Shown piece after piece: positions 1 through 8,383 of a stretch of DNA of 45,160 nt (within the stretch, counting starts at the first letter, position 1; each line of letters opens with the position of its first letter). This DNA is from a virus. The notes below the pieces were generated by a model that was not told the origin of the DNA, searched no databases, and saw nothing but the letters and a program-made list of their open reading frames with translations. Position numbers and translations under genes: made by a program. The stretch is from the IMG/VR virus record IMGVR_UViG_3300036822_000149, positions 1 to 45,160 of that record. One strand, given 5' to 3'.

Positions 1-138
1 GTACAGGTGCCAAGTAATGTAAATCCCCCAGCGGCCGAACCAGTGCCAGCGATATAAATCGTATGAGCATCGGTGTTACCCATGGTGGGGCTAGTAACGC
101 CGCCAGAATTGGTGATGCTAGGAGTTAGTATTGGCGTT
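1..138. repeat. Terminal direct repeat, left copy (circular closure)
   Basis: These 138 bases recur at 45023-45160 with a single difference (A at 120, C at 45142). The repeat lies inside a tail gene whose reading frame continues exactly across the joined ends. It is therefore best read as overlap of a circular or circularly permuted genome rather than a physical end. The mismatch falls at a third codon position (CCT versus CCG, both Pro) and may reflect strain variation. Confidence 0.9.
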
Positions 139-1160
139 GTAGTCCGCATGGTCACTGGTAGAGAAATTGAATAACCGATTGTTTGGGTACTGGTATATCC
201 CTGAAATCGAAAGGAGACGGAGGCGAAATACCGCTGGCAGTCGAGCAAATTATCACTGTATTTGCGAAACTCGGGCTCGGCGTTGGCCGCCGCCGCGCCG
301 ACCATCAGCGCCACGCCGGTGATGGCGAACTGCGCAGCGTTGGTTCCGACAATGGAAACCGCGCCGGGAACGGAAAGAAAATTGCCGCTAACCCATGCAC
401 CAGCCGCTCCCGAATAAGTCGATCCGACGCCAAAAGCGAAATCAAGGATCAGGCTTCCAGCGTTCCCTGATAAGACCCATGACCCGCCCGTGTCGCCGGG
501 GACGTTGATCCTGACCTTGGTCCAAGTCGCGGCAGGGAGCGCGTAGCTAAACGGGTAAGAACGGTTGGAAGCAAAATTCCGAAGCGCGCCGCCGTAAGTC
601 CCGGCAATCGAACCGTAAGCCCAGAACTCAAGCACAACAGATTGCGCCCCCGCTGTTCCCCATTGAATGTCGCTTAGATTGTTCGCTTCAATCGTCTGGC
701 CAAACATAAAATAGTCGCCTGCCGCCAGCGCGTAGGCTGACGAACTGACGAAATTGAGCGTGTAGGCATTCCCGCCAACCGTTTGCCCCGTCGAAGCGAC
801 GTTTTGCTTCCACTGCCCCTTGCTTGCCTGCGTCGCATTGTAGGCCCAGCGATCAATGGTGTAGCCGCTCGCTGTCCCACCAACGCCTCCGTTCCGAGCA
901 TCGACCGACATGTCGCCGTTGATGATCCGGTTGCGGTAGCGGATGTTCGTCGCGTCGACGTAAGCCTTAGTCGAAGCTCCCAATGGAACTGTGGGATCAG
1001 CGGCAAGCGTCAAGGGTCCGGTCAGGGTTCCGCCAGCAAGCGGCAAGAACCCGGTCCCCGCGCTGGTCGAAGCCCACTTGACTGTGTCCCAAACCCACGT
1101 AGTCCCATTAGGCGCAGTGTAAATCTGGCCGACAGTGGGGGAGGCGGGGAAATCCAACAT
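1..1160 (-). CDS. Tail protein B, 5' part (gene spans the window junction; continues at 45004-45022)
   Basis: This is the N-terminal part of a 392-residue protein. Its ATG is at 1160-1158, and its last codons and TGA are at 45022-45004 once the repeat is collapsed. The short N-terminus carries a tail-fibre-like stretch with the motif GGTLTGPLTL. From about residue 75 the protein resembles the C-terminal half of its upstream neighbour (1163-3103): both have an INGDMSVD motif, a beta-rich body, a nearly identical block around VALMVGAAAANAEPEFRKYS, and the ending ADADF. The start lies 2 bases after the neighbour's TGA, so the genes are probably translationally coupled. It is likely a receptor-binding or tail-fibre tip protein. 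The role is inferred from position and resemblance. Confidence 0.8.
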   Translation of the reverse strand, partial: MLDFPASPTVGQIYTAPNGTTWVWDTVKWASTSAGTGFLPLAGGTLTGPLTLAADPTVPLGASTKAYVDATNIRYRNRIINGDMSVDARNGGVGGTASGYTIDRWAYNATQASKGQWKQNVASTGQTVGGNAYTLNFVSSSAYALAAGDYFMFGQTIEANNLSDIQWGTAGAQSVVLEFWAYGSIAGTYGGALRNFASNRSYPFSYALPAATWTKVRINVPGDTGGSWVLSGNAGSLILDFAFGVGSTYSGAAGAWVSGNFLSVPGAVSIVGTNAAQFAITGVALMVGAAAANAEPEFRKYSDNLLDCQRYFASVSFRFQGYTSTQTIGYSISLPVTMRTTTPILTPSITNSGGVTSPTMGNTDAHTIYIAGTGSAAGGFTLLGTC

Positions 1161-1162
1161 GG

Positions 1163-3103
1163 TCAGAAATCCGCGTCCGCCGCGAAGTTAGCGGCTACTT
1201 GAACCGTTCCCGTCGCCGTCGCCGTTCCATTAGTCCAAACGTTATTTACGGTTCCAGACCAACTAAATCCGCTAATATTAACGCTGTTATTAGTTCCAGC
1301 AGTCGTAACTGTAGGACTAGCCCGCATTTGCGGCGCAAGCGGCGCGGAGTATCCAACATTCTGACCGGCTAACGCATACCCGTTTAGAATGCGCAAGCCA
1401 GGCTGGAAATACCGTTGGCAGTCGATCAGGTTGTCGCTGTACTTCCTGAACTCCGGCTCGGCGTTCGCCGCCGCCGCGCCGACCATCAGCGCCACCCCGG
1501 TGATGGAGAACGAGGCGTTGAGGGTGGCGACCGGGTTGACTGCGCCAGTAGCGGAAACAAAATTTCCTGCGGTCCAAACATTAGGCGCAGTGGAATTTGT
1601 CGCGCCCGAGCCAAGATTAAAATTCAATTGGACCGCTGCCGCGTTTGAAGCAACATTCCACGTTCCAGCCTGATCGCCGGGAATTGAAATGCGAAATTTC
1701 TGCCATGTATTCGCCGCCGAGATCGTAAAAGTGAAAACATACGCTCGACTGAGCGCCGCATTGCGCAAAGCGCCCGCAAACAGGCCAGTAAGACTAGCCT
1801 GAGCCCAAAATTCAAGCACGATTGGTTGAGCATTTGCCGTTCCCCACTGCGCGTCATTAAATTGATAGCCTTCGATTGATTGTGAGAAGATATTGAAGTC
1901 TGTCGCTGCGACCACAGAAGCCGCTGTCGTCGTCCAATTCAATCGATATAGATAATTGTTCGCCGCTATGTCCGACGCTGCCTGTAGGTACTGTCCAATA
2001 TTACCTTTCGACAACAAAGTACTGTTCCACCACCAACGATCAATAGCGTACATACCGACAGACGCTGGAAGCGCACTGCCCCCGTGGCGCTGATCGACGC
2101 TCATGTCGCCGTTGATGACCCGGTTGTGGTAGCGCGTGTCGGTGACAGGCGGCGGCCCGCCATTGTTGGCGACCACCCACTGGCTGGAATTGGCGTCCGT
2201 GTACCAGACGTACAATTGCCCGCCGACGCTGTCCCACCACAAGTCGCCCGCCTTGGGCGACGCAGGCGCCGTGTCGCCGATGGTGACGCTCGAGCCGCCG
2301 CCGTGCGCGGCGAGCGCCGCATTGACCCAGCGCGTCGTCGGCACCGAAGCTGAACTGTCGGCCGCAGGCGGATCCGAAAACAACAATGGCGGCGCGCCGG
2401 CGCTCGTTCCGGCGATGCCCGAGGTCGCCACCAGGGCAGGCACGAACAGATTGCCGGTCAGCGTCCCGCCGGAAAGTGACAATAGCGACGTGTCGGTCGG
2501 ATGGACGTGATCGCCGCGCGCCCATTGGTTGGTCTGCCCGGGCGCGGCGACGCCGTCCATCTGCGGATAGGCGTTGGACGGCTGCGGCACGGCGAAATTG
2601 ATCGCCGACGAAACGTCCGACGCCGTCTGATAGCCAGCCGGGTTGGCAGCATCGTAAGGCGCGAAGCCGAGCGCCACCGTGACGTCGGTCGACGTCATGG
2701 TGATATCGCCGGCGCGGTTGTTCCACGACAGGACGCCGCCCCTGGTGTCGACGTATTCCTTGGTCACCGCCTCCATTGGCTCGATTGGATCTTCCGAGAG
2801 CATTACGGGATCGTGAAAGGTCACAATGCCGGTGGCGCGCTCGATGGTGACCGGCGCGTCGACCAGCGCCCCGCCATTGAAGCGCTGAATGGCGAAATCA
2901 GCCTGGGGCGTACCGTCATTGAGCTGAACCGCCCACAAAGCCTGATCGTTGACGACCGAGGTGACCCCGCCAGGCGCGCCGGTGATGGTGATGTTGGCTA
3001 CGGTCGAGGTCGGCGGACCAGACGGCGCGCAGCCGCAGGCGCTCTCCCAATCACCGTCGATCGGCAGACCATCAACGACCCACTGATCGTTGCCGTTCGC
3101 CAT
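1163..3103 (-). CDS. Tail fibre / receptor-binding-type protein A
   Basis: This 646-residue protein has a modular layout. An N-terminal beta-rich region (about 1-130) is followed by a fibre-like part with AVTKEYVDTRGG and GGTLTGNLFVP, typical of tail-fibre shafts. A GDTAPASPKAGDLWWDS element near 275 is common in phage tail proteins. The C-terminal part from INGDMSVD (about 332) to ADADF is shared with the next gene. The start overlaps the stop of the adaptor gene at 3103. A likely role is host recognition, with the C-terminal half acting as a carbohydrate-binding or trimerisation module. No intramolecular chaperone domain is visible here. Confidence 0.8.
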   Translation of the reverse strand: MANGNDQWVVDGLPIDGDWESACGCAPSGPPTSTVANITITGAPGGVTSVVNDQALWAVQLNDGTPQADFAIQRFNGGALVDAPVTIERATGIVTFHDPVMLSEDPIEPMEAVTKEYVDTRGGVLSWNNRAGDITMTSTDVTVALGFAPYDAANPAGYQTASDVSSAINFAVPQPSNAYPQMDGVAAPGQTNQWARGDHVHPTDTSLLSLSGGTLTGNLFVPALVATSGIAGTSAGAPPLLFSDPPAADSSASVPTTRWVNAALAAHGGGSSVTIGDTAPASPKAGDLWWDSVGGQLYVWYTDANSSQWVVANNGGPPPVTDTRYHNRVINGDMSVDQRHGGSALPASVGMYAIDRWWWNSTLLSKGNIGQYLQAASDIAANNYLYRLNWTTTAASVVAATDFNIFSQSIEGYQFNDAQWGTANAQPIVLEFWAQASLTGLFAGALRNAALSRAYVFTFTISAANTWQKFRISIPGDQAGTWNVASNAAAVQLNFNLGSGATNSTAPNVWTAGNFVSATGAVNPVATLNASFSITGVALMVGAAAANAEPEFRKYSDNLIDCQRYFQPGLRILNGYALAGQNVGYSAPLAPQMRASPTVTTAGTNNSVNISGFSWSGTVNNVWTNGTATATGTVQVAANFAADADF

Positions 3104-3762
3104 CAGCCGAAGCTCCGAACCCGGCCGCGCGCGAGCAACGACCCCGATGCTCGAGCAAATTGATGATCAGCATTGAGTTTTTGAATCATGTCTTCCGCCA
3201 GCTGCTTCATCGCGCCAGCCTTGTCCTCCTCGCCGACCGCGTGCAGATCCGCGTGCATCAACGCCGCGCAGCGGTACAATGAGGAGAACTTGGTGTAGAC
3301 CCAACTGTCGACAGTGTCGGAAAAGACCGGCACTTCAGCGTAATAATGCAGCTGGAACTGCGTGCCTTCGACATCGTCGACCGGACCGCCGAAATAGAGC
3401 GTCCGCCCCTCGATCGTATATTTGCCGAGGGTGGATTTGGAATTGGCGTTGTAGCTCTGCCCGTACGGCGTCACCGGCAGTTTGAAAAACTTGTCGCGCG
3501 GCTCATAGCGAATCGGCCGCCAGCCGCTCGGCGTCGTGCCGCTGGCGATCAGCATGAAATCCGACAACAGCCAATCATCGGGCAGCGGCGCGCACATCTG
3601 CGTAACGTTGTTGGTCGCCGCGCAAATCATCCGATCGATGCGGAGCTCGGCGTTCAGCTTCTCTTCGGCGTTGCGCACGAATGAAGTGACCAGCACATCC
3701 GACCAATCCTCGCGATTGGCATAATCTTTAAGCTGAGCGGTGAAATCAGCGAAATCGGTCAT
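3103..3762 (-). CDS. Head-tail adaptor protein (SU10 gp9 / T7 gp11-like position)
   Basis: This 219-residue protein begins MTDFADFTAQLKDY and has the N-terminal helical pattern (NAEEKLNAELR) followed by a beta-rich core. That layout is typical of podovirus adaptor proteins that sit on the portal ring and connect it to the tail. The major capsid protein of this genome is also of SU10 type, which supports the call. The start overlaps the SleB-like gene by 4 bases and the stop overlaps the tail-fibre gene by 1. There is no signal peptide or membrane segment, and a neck location is expected. Confidence 0.65.
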   Translation of the reverse strand: MTDFADFTAQLKDYANREDWSDVLVTSFVRNAEEKLNAELRIDRMICAATNNVTQMCAPLPDDWLLSDFMLIASGTTPSGWRPIRYEPRDKFFKLPVTPYGQSYNANSKSTLGKYTIEGRTLYFGGPVDDVEGTQFQLHYYAEVPVFSDTVDSWVYTKFSSLYRCAALMHADLHAVGEEDKAGAMKQLAEDMIQKLNADHQFARASGSLLARGRVRSFG

Positions 3763-4460
3763 TGAAACGGCCCTCCGCTAGCAAGCGGACCAAGCACAGG
3801 CGGACGTGAACCCGGGCCGGTTGGTCCAGAACCAACAAAGCGATGAGCGCCAATCGTTACGTCATTCGCCTGAGCAAGCTGCGGGCCCCAAGGCGGTTTC
3901 GATGTTTTGGGGTTGTAGTAATGGGTCGCGCCGCCGGTTGGATCGGGGATGTTGCCCGAGAACACACCGTCAAGGATGTTGCCCAGATGCTGATATATCG
4001 GATCAGTCGGCGAGACGTTCTGCGGATTGTTACCTTGCTTGTTGACCGGATTCCAAGTCGAGAATTCATGATACCCCTGAGATCCTGCTTTGCCAGGCGC
4101 CGGCTGTTGCGCCACGCTCGCCAGCGTCCCGTCGCCATACCGTCCAGAATCGAGTCGATTCTTGAGCACATGCGCCATCGCCGCCTGACCAAGCATCGGC
4201 TCACGAGAAACTTCACCCATCATCGTCTTGATCGCCGTATCCCGATCGTTTGGCGATAAAGTGCTCTGGAAGCCCCCAGGAGGCGCGGCGAACTGATTGG
4301 GCTGAGGCATGCCATAAGTTGGCCACGTCGGCGTCGCGTTAGGATTGGCGACATTGAACTGATTGGGCATCCCCTGCGACGGCTGCCCAGGAAAATAGGA
4401 CGCTAAAGGCGATGGCGGTGGCAAATTGCCAAAGATGCTGTCTTCGTCGCCGTTAGCCAT
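3759..4460 (-). CDS. Cell-wall hydrolase, SleB type (Hydrolase_2 family)
   Basis: This is a 233-residue protein. A Pro/Asn-rich N-terminus of about 75 residues precedes a domain with TAIKTMMGEVSREPMLGQAA, VLKNRLDSGRYGDGTL and a later FSTWNP segment. This is the signature layout of SleB-like N-acetylglucosaminidases or lytic transglycosylases; the Glu in GEV is the expected catalytic acid. Unlike bacterial SleB it has no signal peptide. The gene sits downstream of the muramidase and DUF3309-like genes and just before the adaptor. It may be a second lysis enzyme or, given its place next to neck and tail genes and its low-complexity N-terminus, a virion-associated hydrolase. The start overlaps the preceding stop. 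Confidence 0.7.
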   Translation of the reverse strand: MANGDEDSIFGNLPPPSPLASYFPGQPSQGMPNQFNVANPNATPTWPTYGMPQPNQFAAPPGGFQSTLSPNDRDTAIKTMMGEVSREPMLGQAAMAHVLKNRLDSGRYGDGTLASVAQQPAPGKAGSQGYHEFSTWNPVNKQGNNPQNVSPTDPIYQHLGNILDGVFSGNIPDPTGGATHYYNPKTSKPPWGPQLAQANDVTIGAHRFVGSGPTGPGSRPPVLGPLASGGPFQ

Positions 4461-4639
4461 CACACCCGCCCCATCACCACCAAAATGATGAGGATGATCA
4501 GCAACACGCCGACGATGCCCATGCCGCCGTGGCCGAAACCGTAGCCATAGCCCCATGGCGCGCTGACGTAGGGCCCGCCAATGCCGCCGAGCAGAATCAA
4601 GATCAAAATGACCACAAGAACGATGCCGAGGATGCTCAT
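4460..4639 (-). CDS. DUF3309-like two-helix membrane protein
   Basis: This 59-residue protein consists of an N-terminal hydrophobic helix (about 3-22), a Gly/Tyr/Trp/His-rich linker (GPYVSAPWGYGYGFGHGG) and a second hydrophobic helix (about 40-57). This matches the small DUF3309 proteins of proteobacterial chromosomes. The gene overlaps the endolysin by 4 bases upstream and the SleB-like hydrolase by 1 base downstream. Placement inside the lysis cassette suggests a holin, antiholin or pinholin-like role, but that is inference because a separate three-helix holin candidate lies at 5207-5527. Confidence 0.65.
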   Translation of the reverse strand: MSILGIVLVVILILILLGGIGGPYVSAPWGYGYGFGHGGMGIVGVLLIILIILVVMGRV

Positions 4640-5214
4640 TTCGTTAGCCTCGCATAAGCCGCCGCCATCTTCTTGTCGTACGCATTCTGCGCGTAGCCAG
4701 GACCGTTGTAGCCCTTGGCGAAAGCGGCCCAGTTTTTCGCCCGCAGCGGAGCATCGAGCTTGTTCGCCTTGATGAAGCTCACGAACGCATCGAGATGCGC
4801 GCCCGCGCCAGCCCACATCGCGTCGACGAAGGCCTGCGAATCATCGAACCCGCAAGCCTTGTGATTTTGCCCCAAGATCTGGAATAGGCCCCAACTGCAG
4901 GCCTTGTTGGCGGCGTCGGCGTTCAGTTGCCGCGCATCCTCATAGCGGTTGTGCTGATTGACGCCGCTCGCGCCATAGAGCGCGCGATTCCAGCTTGGCG
5001 AAGAGAGCAAAACCCCTTTTCGATCCCTGGCGTGAGCGTGCCGGCCGCCCGTCTCTCGATTGAAGATATGCGCCTCGTAGAGGATGATCGGCCGGCCATC
5101 GGGCATGAAACCGGCGCCCGCGGATTCGACCTCCGCGACCGCCTTGATCGCCGCCACCTCGCAATCGAGCGCCTGCGCCGCGCGCTCGAAGTCGGCGTCG
5201 GTGAGCTCACTCAT
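4636..5214 (-). CDS. Endolysin, N-acetylmuramidase family
   Basis: This 192-residue protein matches the N-acetylmuramidase (PF11860-type) layout. It has KAVAEVESAGAGF near residues 24-36 with the likely catalytic Glu, then FMPDGRPIILYEAHIFNR, SWGLFQILGQNHKACGF, and a C-terminal AFAKGYNGPGYAQNAYDKKM. It cleaves the glycan backbone of peptidoglycan at lysis. No signal peptide or SAR helix is visible, so it should need a holin to reach the wall. The ATG at 5214 was chosen because it overlaps the holin stop by 8 bases and gives the family-typical N-terminus. Confidence 0.85.
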   Translation of the reverse strand: MSELTDADFERAAQALDCEVAAIKAVAEVESAGAGFMPDGRPIILYEAHIFNRETGGRHAHARDRKGVLLSSPSWNRALYGASGVNQHNRYEDARQLNADAANKACSWGLFQILGQNHKACGFDDSQAFVDAMWAGAGAHLDAFVSFIKANKLDAPLRAKNWAAFAKGYNGPGYAQNAYDKKMAAAYARLTK

Positions 5215-5527
5215 CCCGGCCCCCAACCTTGAAGTACATCGCCACAATGGCGCTGAAGGCGGCGATCAAAGCCCCGACCAAAATGTCGGCGCTGGGATTG
5301 GGGGTCGCGACGAACATGTAGGCGACGACGCTGAGAAACCCGATCACGATCAAAACGGCGAGAAAGTCGCGGATCGGCGCGCGAAAAGCGTCGCCCTGCC
5401 GCCAGGCCTGATACATCACCAGCGCGATATAACCGGCGACCAGGCACAGAACGGCGACCGTGGTCGGGCCGAACGCCAGCGGCTTGAGGGCGACATCCAC
5501 TAAATCCGCCCACGCCAGATCCTCCAT
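5207..5527 (-). CDS. Putative holin (three transmembrane helices)
   Basis: This 106-residue protein has three predicted membrane segments (about 21-40, 55-73 and 81-99) and a short charged C-terminus (KVGGRDE). It lies immediately upstream of the muramidase gene and overlaps it by 8 bases, which is the usual holin-endolysin arrangement. It would form membrane lesions that release the endolysin. The assignment rests on topology and context rather than a recognised family motif. Confidence 0.65.
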   Translation of the reverse strand: MEDLAWADLVDVALKPLAFGPTTVAVLCLVAGYIALVMYQAWRQGDAFRAPIRDFLAVLIVIGFLSVVAYMFVATPNPSADILVGALIAAFSAIVAMYFKVGGRDE

Positions 5528-5805
5528 GGATTGGCTTCGATGCTATTCCACCAGCGATCGAAGGCGTCCGGGTCGTCGTAGATCTCGCGCTTGATCAGAT
5601 CCTCGACCACGATCATCGGCAAGCGGCCGAGCAGCTTGTTGTCGCCGCTGTTGCGCATGATTTCGCGATCGCGCGCAACGCTGTCGAGAACAGGTTCGAC
5701 GTCCATGCTCGTTTTGATGTGGAGGTAATGACCGTCGAAGATCGTTTCACGTGAAACGCCGTCGCGGTGTTGATAGCGGCGGCGAGCTTCACCCACGGCG
5801 CTCAC
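5500..5805 (-). CDS. Conserved phage protein near capsid genes, function unknown
   Basis: This 101-residue soluble protein contains MDVEPVLDSVARDREIM in the middle and ends with NPWRIWRGRI. Small proteins with a similar VEPVLD...LLGRLPMIVVEDLI...W arrangement are common downstream of major capsid genes in podophages, but no role is known to me. The GTG at 5805 is the first start in frame and has no clear Shine-Dalgarno. The gene overlaps the holin by 28 bases, and 186 bases separate it from the capsid gene. Confidence 0.55.
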   Translation of the reverse strand: MSAVGEARRRYQHRDGVSRETIFDGHYLHIKTSMDVEPVLDSVARDREIMRNSGDNKLLGRLPMIVVEDLIKREIYDDPDAFDRWWNSIEANPWRIWRGRI

Positions 5806-5991
5806 CGTATGCTAGAATGCGAAACGGCCCAGCGGTGAGATGCACTTCGAAAATTTCCTCGCCGATATGGGTGAAAGACCAAATCACACCACAATTGACC
5901 GTAGAGATAGCGACGGAAATTACGAATTAAGTAATTGCCGCTGGTCAACTCAAGTAATTCAAAGAGAAAACCAGCGGTAATACTTAGTACG
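5806..5991. other. Intergenic region after the major capsid gene, with a long-loop inverted repeat
   Basis: No gene is evident in these 186 bases, which are richer in A and T than the flanks. CCGCTGGT at 5938-5945 pairs perfectly with ACCAGCGG at 5970-5977 (8 bp, 24-base loop). The hairpin lies 15-54 bases past the capsid stop in the direction of transcription. It could protect the 3' end of capsid mRNA or partly terminate transcription, but no U-tract follows it on the minus strand. Confidence 0.4.
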
Positions 5992-7014
5992 TCATGCGGT
6001 TATACCATTGAACATGACGTGAGCTAAGGCATTCCTCATTTCCACCCCCCACTCTACTATGATCATTCTCGTCTCGGCGTCGCCTGACCTTGCCATGAGA
6101 TATTGCCTGAAGGATCGGAAAAAGCTTACCGCAGCATAGTCTTGATCGATCAACAGGCCGATATCGACCGGCACCCAGCGTGACGGGATGCACTTGACTC
6201 TGCCGAAGTCGGTCGCAATCACATCGACCGTGCTCACCACCTCCGTTTTACCCACCAAGACCTGAGTCGTCGATCGGCCGGTAAAGGTTGAGACGGTCCT
6301 TTTGGGCCCAGGGGGCACCACCCACAGCGTCGGCGAAGCGCCGTTGGTGTACGCCTTCTGCATCGCATCTCCCAACATTTGCTCGGTCAACTGAATAGGC
6401 GCGCCGGGAATCGGGAATGGGTCAGTTGACAGCGTCGGCAAGCCGGTCGTCACCGTTCCTGGCGCCACCGCGCCAGCGACCGCGCCAGTCTTGTCCTTGG
6501 CTCGGCCCAACCAATGCGCAATGCCTTCGGTGACGCGCGCGGTGGGCGTGGTGTCGTCGCCGTCGACGCGCGCCTGACGCGAGCACAACGCGGTTTCCAT
6601 GTCGCTTTTGAGGACTTTACTCGACATCGCCATCTGATGCGCCATTTCGGAACCCTTGCCAGCGGCGTCGCTCTCCTCCTGCGAACCTGAAACGGTGGCG
6701 TCGCGTTTCGAAATCTGAGTGACATTATTTTGCCGGATGGTCGGCTGCGCAGGGCTGTTCGAAAGCACGAAGCCTTCGATCTGGGCATTCGGGCCGCCAG
6801 GAGCGCCAGGCGCAGGCATGCTCGGAATGGCGGGCGGCAGCACGGTCGGCAGGAATTCCGTCTGCCAATCGAACAACCTATTTTTGACATTGCGCCGCCG
6901 GATGGCGCTCATCACCGGGGTGTCGAACGGATCGATATTGTAGATGGCGTTGGACAGATCTTCTCTGTTGCCTACCGCCTCATAGGTGGTGAAGGCATTC
7001 GTAACTTTTGGCAC
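5992..7014 (-). CDS. Major capsid protein, SU10 / DUF5309 type
   Basis: This 340-residue protein has the typical N-terminus: FTTYEAVGNREDLSNAIYNI, then DPFDTPVMSAI and FDWQTEFLP. These features are shared by SU10-like HK97-fold major head proteins. It assembles the procapsid shell together with the scaffold encoded just upstream. The GTG start at 7014 has GGGAG seven bases before it. The gene is followed by 186 bases without a gene, unlike the tightly overlapping genes around it, which fits separately tuned, high expression. Confidence 0.9.
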   Translation of the reverse strand: MPKVTNAFTTYEAVGNREDLSNAIYNIDPFDTPVMSAIRRRNVKNRLFDWQTEFLPTVLPPAIPSMPAPGAPGGPNAQIEGFVLSNSPAQPTIRQNNVTQISKRDATVSGSQEESDAAGKGSEMAHQMAMSSKVLKSDMETALCSRQARVDGDDTTPTARVTEGIAHWLGRAKDKTGAVAGAVAPGTVTTGLPTLSTDPFPIPGAPIQLTEQMLGDAMQKAYTNGASPTLWVVPPGPKRTVSTFTGRSTTQVLVGKTEVVSTVDVIATDFGRVKCIPSRWVPVDIGLLIDQDYAAVSFFRSFRQYLMARSGDAETRMIIVEWGVEMRNALAHVMFNGITA

Positions 7015-7029
7015 GGAAAGACTCCCTGA

Positions 7030-8127
7030 TCAGAGCAATCGTCGAAACACGTCCACGGCATCCTGAAGTTTGCCGCTGCTCGCCAATCGGCGCTGTGCGT
7101 CGTCGAAGCCTGACCTGCGTCCATTCCCGCTAAGGGGGGTAGCGGCGCCGGGGGTCAACGTCTTGCCTCTGCTCGGATCCACAGGCTTGAGGCGGTTCGC
7201 CTGCATCCGGTCGTACTTGCTCGCCTTCAACAGGATGGTGAGCATCCTGGGGTCATAGACCGTGGCGACTTCATATTCGCTGAAACCTTCAGCCGCTGCG
7301 GTCTTGCGCATCGACTGGAGATTCTTCTTCAGCGTCGGCTCATCCGGCAACGTCTTGATGTTGCGCATGACGAACTGCGAGAACCCATCTACTGCAAATT
7401 TCTGCACCCGTCTATCGTTCTCGGCCGCGATCTCCGCTTCACGCTGGGCCCGTATCTGACGCGACATCGCCAGCTTGTTGTAGATGGTCTGGAAAACCCT
7501 CTGCTGCGCATGCGCAGCGCGCGGGTCACGCGCGAACTCGGCGTCCCAATCCGGCTCTTTCGGCGTCAGGTTAATCAGATCCTCTTCGTAGTCCTGGCGC
7601 GCCTTGTTCCAGATCGCCCAGCCATGCTTCAGCCGCTGGTAATCGGCCTCGAGCTCCTGCGTCGCTGCGTTGACCTGCGCCATGCGCTTGTGGAACGTCT
7701 CCTGGCGGACGTAGCCGTTGAGCGCCTCCTGCAGCGACACCTCTTGCGGCTGGCCGTCGACGGTGACCTCGTAGCGATCGCCGTTATCGTCGTCCTGGGA
7801 CGATGTTTCGTCGTCCGAATCGACCTCCCCGATCGATTCCGGCTCGCGCTCGACGTCTTCGACCTCGTCGTCTTCCGGCTCGCGGCGCGCAGATCGGCGC
7901 TCTTCGCGACCATCGGCAATGTCGCGCTCCCGCGCGCGTAGTCCCTCATTGTCGCCGCCGTCGCGCGTATCGCCGGTTAAAGGATCGCCCTCGATCGGCC
8001 GCGCGCCGAACATCGGCTCCGGTTTCGAAGTGGTGGCGACGAACTTGCCGCCCTGATCGCGCGGCCGACTCTGTGGCGCAACCTCTGTCGCAAACGCCTG
8101 TGCGGCGTCATCCAGTCCTTCGGGCAC
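7030..8127 (-). CDS. Scaffolding protein
   Basis: This 365-residue, highly charged protein lies directly upstream of the major capsid gene. The first 120 residues are disordered and acidic (DDEVEDVEREPESIGEVDSDDETSSQDDD region). The middle (about 125-265) is predicted to be helical or coiled-coil, and the C-terminus is basic (GNGRRSGFDDAQRRL). Acidic N-terminus, coiled middle and basic tail are typical of phage scaffolds that template the procapsid and then leave. The start is a GTG at 8127 that overlaps the preceding gene by 20 bases. Confidence 0.8.
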   Translation of the reverse strand: MPEGLDDAAQAFATEVAPQSRPRDQGGKFVATTSKPEPMFGARPIEGDPLTGDTRDGGDNEGLRARERDIADGREERRSARREPEDDEVEDVEREPESIGEVDSDDETSSQDDDNGDRYEVTVDGQPQEVSLQEALNGYVRQETFHKRMAQVNAATQELEADYQRLKHGWAIWNKARQDYEEDLINLTPKEPDWDAEFARDPRAAHAQQRVFQTIYNKLAMSRQIRAQREAEIAAENDRRVQKFAVDGFSQFVMRNIKTLPDEPTLKKNLQSMRKTAAAEGFSEYEVATVYDPRMLTILLKASKYDRMQANRLKPVDPSRGKTLTPGAATPLSGNGRRSGFDDAQRRLASSGKLQDAVDVFRRLL

Positions 8128-8383
8128 GCGGCGCTCCCTGTGCGAAATCGGCGTCCTTCGCCGTGCTGGAGAGACGTCTCGAAAGGTTCTCCAGCACCCT
8201 CAGTTCAGCGACCAGGCTCATCATCCGTTGCGTGTCGATACTCTCGTCCATCAGCTTGCCCAGGCACTGCAAATGCAGCGTCCGAACCGCGGTGGTGAAA
8301 GCCCGGTTCTCGAGAAGCTCAGCGGATTCCCGCGCCAGCGCCTTCATCAGTTCCGGATCGGCCTTTTTGATCGGCTCGTTCAT
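8108..8383 (-). CDS. Small conserved phage protein between portal and scaffold
   Basis: This 91-residue, mostly helical protein (MNEPIKKADPELMKALARES...) has a flexible tail ending APRARRTG. Its ATG overlaps the TGA of the HNH gene upstream and its end overlaps the scaffold start by 20 bases. It has no recognised domain. Position suggests a head-assembly accessory role, which is inference. Confidence 0.55.
   Translation of the reverse strand: MNEPIKKADPELMKALARESAELLENRAFTTAVRTLHLQCLGKLMDESIDTQRMMSLVAELRVLENLSRRLSSTAKDADFAQGAPRARRTG

Noticed and set aside
1-138. T7-like direct terminal repeat
   Set aside because: The repeat is inside a coding sequence that reads across the junction, has one mismatch and lies away from the terminase. 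Circular overlap explains it better.
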